64,000 nucleotides of DNA, taken from Fredericiella sp963839515. GTDB lineage: Bacteria; Chloroflexota; Anaerolineae; Caldilineales; Caldilineaceae. Numbering within the stretch: the stretch's first letter is position 1; each line of letters starts with the position of its first letter. The notes below the pieces were generated by a model, which searched no databases, was not told where the DNA came from, and worked only from the letters and a program-made list of their open reading frames with translations. Positions 57,913 through 64,000 of the stretch are shown here, piece by piece. The stretch is from the NCBI GenBank assembly GCA_963839515.1, contig CAWIVN010000015.1, forward strand, positions 62,001 through 126,000. The letters are read 5' to 3'. Position numbers and translations under genes: made by a program.

Positions 57913-60252
57913 CTACGCTGCCTTTTCGATGTCGGCAAACTGGTCGTGCAGAGCCACACCCGGCGAGCCAGTCTTGTACTTGCCCATATCGGACGAGGTG
58001 TCGTCCACCAGGTTGTTGACGTTGAACTTGTTCTGCTTGCCGTACCAGCCTTCGTACATCAGCAGGGTGTCCGCGGGTACGTTGTCCGTCAGGCGGGCGC
58101 GCAGCCGTTCCTCGCCCACCTGGTTAAACACGCGCACCATGTCGCCGTCTTGAATGCCTTTATTGCCTGCCACTGACGGGTGGATGTAGATGTAGGGCTC
58201 GGGATTGACGGTGAGCATCCAATCCAGGTTTTGGAACTGCGAATGCAAGTTGTACTTGGAGTGCGGGGTCAACAGCCGGTAGGGTGCGTAGGAACTGCGG
58301 CCTTCCTTGTAGACGGGCAAGGCAGTATGTCCATGCTCTTCAGCCAACTCCGACTTGAATTCATATTTGCCGGATGGGGTCTTAAAGGTAAGGTCGGCCC
58401 ACGAAGCCGGCTGGATCTTGGCCTTTACCGGCCCGTTGCGCAGCTCTTCCCACGACTTGATGCCAAACAGTTCATAAATGCCGTCGTTGAATTCAGCTGC
58501 CATCCATTCCTTGGTGTCAAGCTCGGTGGGGAAGGTGCAGGAGCCCGGTTGCTTGGCGTTGAGCGCGGCCGAAAGGGCGGCGCCGATCTCGATGTCCGCC
58601 TTCGCCTCGAACAGCGGCTGGATCGCCTGCTCGTTGATGCTTAACCAGTAGTGCCAGTAGGAGACGTTGACTGTCCAGTCCTCAAACAACGTGGTGGTCG
58701 GGAGCACAATGTCGGCCAGCTCTGCCGTCTGGTTGAAGAACTGGTCCACGACGACCACCATCTCGAGTTTTTCGAAAGCCTTGGCGATCTTGTTGCGGTC
58801 GAAGTCCTGGCTCAACACATTTTTGTTGGCCACCCACAACAGCCGGACCGGCGGATCCTGCGTGTCCAGGATTTCCTGCCCAATCTTGTTGATGTTCAGT
58901 GCGCGGTCGGCGTACTGCGACTCGGCCTTGCCCGCGCCGGTGTCAAACTCGCCCATGGGGCCGCTCGTCCCCAGGTAGCCAACCGAGCCCTCAGGCTTGT
59001 CGTGCACCATGGCGTGATAGTTGAAGCCCCACGTATACAGGTGTCCATAGCGTGCGCCGCCGCCTGTCTTGCCGACGTTGCCCGTCATGGCGACCAGGGC
59101 ATCGATGGCGCGTACGTTTTGACCGCCGTTGATGTGCCGCTGCATGCCGTAGCCGATCCAGATCGTGGCGGGCTTGGCCGTTGCAAATTCAACGGCTACC
59201 GCCTTGATCGTCTCGACCGGAATGCCGCTCACCTCCGCTGCCCATTCGACCGTGACATTTACTTTGAGATACGCCTCAAACTCGTCATAGCCGTGGCCGT
59301 TCTTGGTCACCCATTCGCGATCCACCAGGTCCATGTCCACCAGGTGGCGCGCCATGCCCAGGGCCAGCGCGCCGTCCGAGCCGGTGGCGACTTGCCAGTA
59401 CTCGTCGCCCTTGGCGGCAGTCTGGGTGAAGACCGGGTCGATGACCACGACTTTGGCGCCGCGCTGCCTGGCTTCGGTGACGTACTTCATCGAGTGAATC
59501 GAGCAGTAGGCTGGGTTGGCACCCCAAATGATGACGTACTTGCTGTTGACCATGTCCTCGGGGTCGTTGCACCACATGTCGCCCGTGTCGTAGTTCTGGG
59601 CGTCGATGCCGGCCGGCCAACAGGGGGTGCCGACAAAGCGCGTGGTGTAGCCGAGCGACGACATCATGCCTTCGACGCCGTAATGGGTGATACCGAAATT
59701 GCCGGAGTACTTGGTCAACGCCATGCCCAACAGGCTGCCGTCTTTCTGCTTGATCTCCAGGATCTTATCGGCGATTTGGTTCATCGCCTCATCCCACGAG
59801 ATACGCTCCCAGTTGCCCGAGCCGCGGCCCACCTGGCGCATGGGGTACTTAATTCTGTCTGGGCTGTAGACGGTACGAGGATAAGCGTAACCCTTGACGC
59901 AGAGCCCGCCGTCGGTGAAGGTCGATTCTTCGGCGCCCTCGATAAACTGCAGGACGCCATCCTTGACATAGCTCTTGATGCTGCATGTGTCGTAGCAATT
60001 GCGCGGGCAGGCGTTGCGGAAGACCTCGTAGACATCGCCGGCATAGCCGCCGCGTATCTGCGCCACATAGTCAACCTCGCCGTCGATGCCTTGGGCGAAT
60101 AGCCCCTTCCCGCCTCCAGCGGTTAGCAACCCGCCCGGCAGCGCACTTAGTGCGCCGGCCGCGGCCAGCGCCTGTAGAAAGCGGCGGCGGGTCAACTGGC
60201 AGGTAAAGACACGGTCCATGGTTTGTTTTGCTGTTTGTTTTGGTGTACTCAT
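57913..60252 (-). CDS. dmsA: Molybdopterin oxidoreductase catalytic subunit (DmsA-like)
   Basis: 779 residues. Tat signal TRRRFLQALAAAGALSALPG (about 21-40). An N-terminal [4Fe-4S] site C-x3-C-x3-C-x27-C in ACPRNCYDTCSI ... GGLCVKG. Molybdopterin-binding parts follow: GTPCWPAGIDAQNY, YVIIWGANPAYCSIHSMKYV, DPVFTQTAAKGDEYWQVATG and the C-terminal dinucleotide domain starting near YAPYRLLTPHSKY with NLHSQFQN. The overall pattern is that of the DMSO reductase family, closest to DmsA. I could not assign the molybdenum ligand, so the substrate (DMSO, TMAO, thiosulfate, another oxyanion) stays open. Confidence 0.9.
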   Translation of the reverse strand: MSTPKQTAKQTMDRVFTCQLTRRRFLQALAAAGALSALPGGLLTAGGGKGLFAQGIDGEVDYVAQIRGGYAGDVYEVFRNACPRNCYDTCSIKSYVKDGVLQFIEGAEESTFTDGGLCVKGYAYPRTVYSPDRIKYPMRQVGRGSGNWERISWDEAMNQIADKILEIKQKDGSLLGMALTKYSGNFGITHYGVEGMMSSLGYTTRFVGTPCWPAGIDAQNYDTGDMWCNDPEDMVNSKYVIIWGANPAYCSIHSMKYVTEARQRGAKVVVIDPVFTQTAAKGDEYWQVATGSDGALALGMARHLVDMDLVDREWVTKNGHGYDEFEAYLKVNVTVEWAAEVSGIPVETIKAVAVEFATAKPATIWIGYGMQRHINGGQNVRAIDALVAMTGNVGKTGGGARYGHLYTWGFNYHAMVHDKPEGSVGYLGTSGPMGEFDTGAGKAESQYADRALNINKIGQEILDTQDPPVRLLWVANKNVLSQDFDRNKIAKAFEKLEMVVVVDQFFNQTAELADIVLPTTTLFEDWTVNVSYWHYWLSINEQAIQPLFEAKADIEIGAALSAALNAKQPGSCTFPTELDTKEWMAAEFNDGIYELFGIKSWEELRNGPVKAKIQPASWADLTFKTPSGKYEFKSELAEEHGHTALPVYKEGRSSYAPYRLLTPHSKYNLHSQFQNLDWMLTVNPEPYIYIHPSVAGNKGIQDGDMVRVFNQVGEERLRARLTDNVPADTLLMYEGWYGKQNKFNVNNLVDDTSSDMGKYKTGSPGVALHDQFADIEKAA

Positions 60253-60833
60253 GCGAACACTCCTGTACGGGACAATGATTGGTCCGTTGCTTCCACACCT
60301 GCCGTCGTGACCACCCAGGCCGCCAACCGCGCCGCCACAAACCAGATGGCCGGCGGCGTCACGCCTGCCTGCTGTATGCGGGCAATAAAGGACGGCAGCC
60401 AGCGACGCAGATGGGCGCCAAGATAAGTGCGGGCCATATCCAACTCGGGTGTTTGCGTGACGGCCTCAGCTGCCAGCAGCTGGCGATAGGCGTCCAGTTC
60501 AAGGCTGATGTGGTCGTCAGGGACCACATTTTTCCATGGTGAGTTGAGGTCGAGCAGCGTGTACAGCTCGCGAATCTGCAGCGTCGTGCGACCCATCAAC
60601 TGCGGCTGGGGTTCGAGGTATACGGAGGCATAAGGCGGGGCAAGCAGCGCCTTGGGGCCGACAAAAAGCCGGTTAAAGGCAAATTCGACCTGGCGCCAGT
60701 CGTCGACATAGGGGGCCGGTTCGTCGGCCACCAGCGCAAGTTGCTCGTACGCGGCGGCCATTTCATCGCCATGCGCAGCCACAAAGAAGCGCTGCAAGGC
60801 GGCCAGTAAAGTTTGTTCACGTGAATGGGGCAT
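60249..60833 (-). CDS. TorD/DmsD-family molybdoenzyme chaperone
   Basis: 194 residues from ATG 60833, with AAGGAG at 9-nt spacing; the frame to 60884 is not used. All-helical TorD fold: FAFNRLFVGPKALLAPPYASVYLEPQPQLM-type segment seen as NRLFVGPKALLAPPYASVYL, then VPDDHISLELDAYRQLL with the E-x2-H/DH motif typical of the family. It binds the Tat signal of the catalytic subunit and delays export until cofactor loading. The first gene of the operon, with a 4-bp overlap (ATGA) into dmsA. Confidence 0.9.
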   Translation of the reverse strand: MPHSREQTLLAALQRFFVAAHGDEMAAAYEQLALVADEPAPYVDDWRQVEFAFNRLFVGPKALLAPPYASVYLEPQPQLMGRTTLQIRELYTLLDLNSPWKNVVPDDHISLELDAYRQLLAAEAVTQTPELDMARTYLGAHLRRWLPSFIARIQQAGVTPPAIWFVAARLAAWVVTTAGVEATDQSLSRTGVFA

Positions 60834-60936
60834 GTTTTGACACTCCTTTTTGCTGACAGGATAGCAGCAAGGAGCGAGCAGCACATCAACCCCTAAGTTG
60901 AACTGCTCTCAACCGCGCGGATGATAAGAGGTCAAT

Positions 60937-60959
60937 GCTAGTTACACAGCTAGTTACAC
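60937..60959. repeat. Tandem GCTAGTTACAC direct repeat upstream of the dms operon
   Basis: Two identical 11-bp units (60937-60947 and 60949-60959), 12 bp apart, about 105-125 bp before the torD start and 14 bp before the regulator stop. It may bind the NarL-type regulator encoded next to it. Confidence 0.5.
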
Positions 60960-60972
60960 GGCAACGCCGCTT

Positions 60973-61641
60973 CTAGGGCACCTCGTCGAGCGAGGCGATC
61001 TCGTTGCGCAGGGCGTAAAGCATAGCCTGCGATCGCGTTTCGAGATCAAGCTTGGCGAGGATGTGGTTCACGTGGGTGCGCACGGTGGGCAAGCTGACCA
61101 CCAACCTGTCTGCAATCTCCTGGTTGCTCAGCCCCAGGGCAATCAAACGCAGCACTTCGATCTCGCGCTCTGTCAACCCGTCCGGGTTAGTCACAGAGTG
61201 CGCCACCTGCCGCCGCTGCAACAGGCTGCGGGCAATGGCGGGGTGCAGCGCCAACTCACCGGCATATACGTCGCGGATCGCGCGGAACAGCTCTTGCGAG
61301 GCAGAATCCTTGAGCAGGCAGCCAAGCACACCGCTGTCCAGGCACTCAAAGATTCGTTGATCCTTGGCAAAGGAGGTTAGCAGCAAGATGCGCGCCTGCG
61401 GATTCTCCGCCAGGATCTGGCGCGCTGCGTCCAGCCCGTTCTGGCGCGGCATCTCCAGATCCATGACGATTACGTCCGGGCGCAGGTAGGCAGCGCGCAA
61501 TACCGCCTCGAGCCCATCTTCGGCCTCGCCGACCACTGCAAAGTCCGGTTTGAATGAAAGCAGCCCGCGTAGACCCTCACGCACCACAGGGTGGTCGTCG
61601 ACAATCAGGATACGGATGATCGGCACAATGGGAACAGTCAC
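60973..61641 (-). CDS. NarL-family response regulator beside the dms operon
   Basis: 222 residues from GTG 61641, whose first base overlaps the kinase stop (TAGTG); the longer frame to 61716 lies inside the kinase. Receiver with phosphoacceptor D61 (VIVMDLEMPRQNG), HTH LTEREIEVLRLIALGLSNQE and LVVSLPTVRTHVNHILAKL. It is cotranscribed with its sensor and precedes the dms operon by 140 bp on the same strand, so the dms genes are its likely target. Confidence 0.92.
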   Translation of the reverse strand: MTVPIVPIIRILIVDDHPVVREGLRGLLSFKPDFAVVGEAEDGLEAVLRAAYLRPDVIVMDLEMPRQNGLDAARQILAENPQARILLLTSFAKDQRIFECLDSGVLGCLLKDSASQELFRAIRDVYAGELALHPAIARSLLQRRQVAHSVTNPDGLTEREIEVLRLIALGLSNQEIADRLVVSLPTVRTHVNHILAKLDLETRSQAMLYALRNEIASLDEVP

Positions 61642-63662
61642 TAGCGCTTGTCCTCCGGCGCTGCCGGCATCTCGACCCGCACCTGGCAGCCGTGACCCGG
61701 CGCCGACTCGATGCACAACCTGCCGCCAAGCCGCGCCGCCCGCGTGTGCATGCTGGCTAACCCCATCCCGCCGTTGCGCGCCGCCGCAAGAGGGTCAAAT
61801 CCAGCTCCGTCATCACAAATACTCAGCCAGGCTAAGCCGCTGCCGGCAGCCATTTCTACCGTTACTTCATGCGCGCCAGCGTGCTTGAGCGCATTGTTGA
61901 GCGCCTCCTGGGCGATCTGGTACAACTCGTCTTCGACGCGGGGCGAAAAGAACAGGCTATCGTTGTAGCGTAGGCTGGTGCGCACGCCGGCCCGCTCCTC
62001 GACTGCCGTGAGCCGCCGTTCCAGTGCGCCGTGCAGACCGTGACGCTCTAACTCGGGCGAGCGCAGCTCGTAGACCATCAGCCGCATTTCCTTGAGGGCC
62101 TGGCGCGAGATTTCGCTAATGCGCACCAACTTCTCTTGCGCCTGGTCCGTCTCGCCTTGTGCCAGCAGACCGGCCGCCCACTCGCCAAAGAGGGTGAGGC
62201 TGTAGAGCGACTGGGTCACCGAGTCGTGCAGCTCGCGCGCCAGACGCTCGCGCTCTTCGAGCACTGCCTTTAGGCGTGCACGGCGGTTGTTCTCTACGGC
62301 CAATCCTACGCCGTCGGCCACCGTCCCCAGCAGGGACACCTCCGCTGGTGTAAAGCTTTGTCCCGGTGCCCGAAATACGCTCAGCACACCCTGAATGCGA
62401 CCACCGGCGCGCATGGGCACCGCGGCAAACGCGTGGCAGCTGGTGGCTGCCGCGGGCACACGGCCGTCGTTCAGCATATCGTCGATGACCAGCGGCGCGT
62501 CGTGTGCCACGACCAAGGCTGCCAGCACTTCGCAGGCAGGGGCGGGCTGGCCCGCACCGGGTTCATGGCGCCCAGCCACTAGCTCCAGTTCCTTGCTTTC
62601 CGTATTCAACAGCCGGAAACTGCCACCCTGGCCTTTGACCGTGCTTAACACGCGCTCCAATGCTCGTTCCAGGACGGTTTCCACTGGCGCCGGCGTCGTC
62701 ACGATAGCCGTGACGTCGTAAAGGGTCGAAATCTCTTCGCTGCGCGCTTGCAGGCGCTGCTCGGCCTCCCGGCGTGCCGTCAGGTCGTTGAGCAGTACGA
62801 CTACGCCCATATACTTCTCGCTGACGTCGAGCATCTGCTCAAGCTTGATCAAATAGTGGCGCAGTCCGCGGTGTGTCTGTACCGTCTGTTCGATCTCCAA
62901 TCGATCGCGGCCATTCTGTGTAAACTGCACGAGCAGATGCTCCAGCCAGCCCGGGCTGCGGCTGGTAATCGTGTCGCCGTAATACAAGTCGCCGGGGTGG
63001 CTGGCATTGGCAAACAGCGCTGCAGCGATATGGTTCATATTGTGCACCTGCCCGTCCTTATCGAGCAGGATCACCGGGTCGTGCAGGCTTTCAAAAATGG
63101 TCAGGTACTTGTTCTTCTCGTTGGCGAGATAACGATTTGTGACCTGGAGTTCCTTGAGCCGCGGCTGCTCGTCAGTGCTGGCCCACGACGAGGCGACCCC
63201 TAACTCAATCCGGTCAAAGCAGCGATCGATAAAGTAGTGGTAAGTGGCTGCATCTGACGCGCGAAAGCTGCTGCCGGCGAGAAGGTCAAGATACGCTTGC
63301 CGATAATACTTGAGCAAGCTCAGGTACATCGCCAATGTCAGCCCGCGGCTGCGGTGCTTGATGCCTTCCTCGACACCAAAGGCGGCGATAGGGTCCTGTC
63401 TATAGTCTTCGTCGGGGCAAAACTCCAGGTCGGCGGCGCCGCTGTCGATGGCAGACACCATTGTAGCAGTCAGACTTTCAATGGAGATGCGCCAGGCCTC
63501 CAACAAGGTGGACGTGTATTTAACATAATTATGGCGCTTGGCGTAGAAGAGGGTACGCTGCATAAGCCAGCGTTCGCTGTCCAAAAGCAGTTGGCGTAGC
63601 GGTTGCATGCGGGTGGCAGTTTCCTCCAGGCGGCGGCCATTGGTGTTCAACTCTATTTGCAT
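61641..63662 (-). CDS. Cytoplasmic sensor histidine kinase, PAS-GAF-HisKA_3
   Basis: 673 residues, no membrane helix. An N-terminal all-helical domain (about 15-180) that I do not recognise with certainty; it recalls RsbRD-like N-termini. Then PAS (about 183-300, HDPVILLDKDGQVHNMN), GAF (about 310-460), HisKA_3 with H479 in RERLARELHDSVTQSLYSL and HATPase with AQEALNNALKHAGAHEV, CDDGAGFDP and GMGLASMHTRAARLGG. Pairs with the regulator downstream. Soluble PAS/GAF sensing fits redox, heme or small-molecule signals that would match a respiratory operon. Confidence 0.93.
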   Translation of the reverse strand: MQIELNTNGRRLEETATRMQPLRQLLLDSERWLMQRTLFYAKRHNYVKYTSTLLEAWRISIESLTATMVSAIDSGAADLEFCPDEDYRQDPIAAFGVEEGIKHRSRGLTLAMYLSLLKYYRQAYLDLLAGSSFRASDAATYHYFIDRCFDRIELGVASSWASTDEQPRLKELQVTNRYLANEKNKYLTIFESLHDPVILLDKDGQVHNMNHIAAALFANASHPGDLYYGDTITSRSPGWLEHLLVQFTQNGRDRLEIEQTVQTHRGLRHYLIKLEQMLDVSEKYMGVVVLLNDLTARREAEQRLQARSEEISTLYDVTAIVTTPAPVETVLERALERVLSTVKGQGGSFRLLNTESKELELVAGRHEPGAGQPAPACEVLAALVVAHDAPLVIDDMLNDGRVPAAATSCHAFAAVPMRAGGRIQGVLSVFRAPGQSFTPAEVSLLGTVADGVGLAVENNRRARLKAVLEERERLARELHDSVTQSLYSLTLFGEWAAGLLAQGETDQAQEKLVRISEISRQALKEMRLMVYELRSPELERHGLHGALERRLTAVEERAGVRTSLRYNDSLFFSPRVEDELYQIAQEALNNALKHAGAHEVTVEMAAGSGLAWLSICDDGAGFDPLAAARNGGMGLASMHTRAARLGGRLCIESAPGHGCQVRVEMPAAPEDKR

Positions 63663-63720
63663 CAGAATACCACCCTCAATCTTGCATTATGATCGAAGTG
63701 GTCCAAGTGCGCGACTTCAT

Positions 63721-64000
63721 CTACATCGTCCCTGGGCGGAAGCGCATGGCCGACCAGACGTCGTCGATTGCCACCTGCCGCACCGGGCGCCAGCCTGAAT
63801 CCTGTACCACCGGCCACAGCTTGTCGCGGTTGACGTCGGTCTTGATACCCGATCCGCCCTTGGGATAGGCGATCCACAAGATGCCTTCCGGCTTGGCCGT
63901 CGCAACGGTTGCTACGGCACCGGGGGCGAGTGCCTGCGCCTCGGCCAGGTTGTTCACAAACAGCAGCAGCGCGTCGGCCGTTGCGTCAGGCCCGGCCAAT
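63721..64000 (-). CDS. DUF3052 protein, 5' end outside window
   Basis: The frame is open to the window edge, so the N-terminus is missing; the TTG at 63999 is internal. The visible part has the DUF3052 core: TADALLLFVNNLAEAQAL, GILWIAYPKGGSGIKTDVNR and VAIDDVWSAMRFRPG, in that order. Full members are about 130-150 residues; 93 are visible. Function unknown. It ends 58 bp before the kinase start on the same strand and could share its transcript. Confidence 0.85.
   Translation of the reverse strand, partial: LAGPDATADALLLFVNNLAEAQALAPGAVATVATAKPEGILWIAYPKGGSGIKTDVNRDKLWPVVQDSGWRPVRQVAIDDVWSAMRFRPGTM

Noticed and set aside
58651..60102. Long plus-strand open frame (483 codons) opposite dmsA
   Set aside because: Antisense shadow of a strongly supported catalytic subunit gene; low-complexity Val/Asp/His translation.
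61642..61716. N-terminal extension of the second response regulator
   Set aside because: Lies within the kinase gene; the GTG overlapping the kinase stop fits the receiver domain start.
1..64000. CRISPR arrays, tRNA or rRNA genes, intact insertion sequences or prophage genes
   Set aside because: Looked for spaced direct repeats, T-loop-like GTTCGA motifs, transposase motifs and phage structural genes; none was convincing.

Overview
The window is about 64 kb of GC-rich (roughly 58-60 %) bacterial chromosome from a free-living heterotroph. Several traits point to the phylum Chloroflexota, probably the Anaerolineae/Caldilineae side: many sugar ABC importers whose binding proteins are lipoproteins with low-complexity linkers, NarL-type two-component systems, Tat-exported redox lipoproteins, a DUF3052 protein and no recognisable outer-membrane proteins. 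This placement is inference from gene content; no rRNA, tRNA or marker gene was seen. No CRISPR array, prophage or intact insertion sequence was found.

1-23.5 kb is a carbohydrate region. It opens with the end of a sugar ABC importer (two CUT1 permeases) followed by a ketose 3-epimerase-like isomerase and two tandem zinc dehydrogenases. Next come a GyrI-like protein, a membrane protein of unknown function, a GH5-like glycosidase, a large secreted subtilase with an apparently dead nuclease domain, and a secreted protein with three similar C-terminal modules. A five-gene minus-strand operon then encodes an unknown, possibly (alpha/alpha)6-type protein, a sugar-binding lipoprotein, two permeases and a GH130 enzyme. 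A PfkB kinase and a GH51 arabinofuranosidase are divergent from it. Together these genes suggest uptake and breakdown of plant-type oligosaccharides. Neither CUT1 importer has its own ATPase here.

23.5-36.7 kb holds a complete CUT2 sugar importer (ATPase, permease, binding protein), an FAD oxidase, a small EamA protein, a PhoD-like phosphoesterase, an Old Yellow Enzyme homologue, a CoA-binding protein, a molybdate-type permease without partners, an SRPBCC protein, and a MacB/LolCD-type ABC pair with a candidate promoter and operator.

36.8-50.2 kb holds an iron-sulfur protein, a 1060-residue hybrid histidine kinase preceded by a decayed PAS fragment, a NarL-type sensor/regulator pair, a DoxX protein, a DUF4180 protein and a large Lhr-type helicase.

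50.3-56.4 kb is an accessory patch: a HicAB toxin-antitoxin pair with a self-regulatory-looking promoter, the 3' remnant of a type I restriction HsdR gene, two unknown genes, an acetyltransferase, a small membrane protein, a DUF4268 protein and a DUF362 protein. Three of the four copies of a palindromic GTCCC-core repeat family lie here.

56.5-64 kb is respiratory: a DmsABC-type molybdoenzyme operon with its TorD chaperone, directly downstream of a second NarL-type sensor/regulator pair, and then a DUF3052 gene cut by the window edge.
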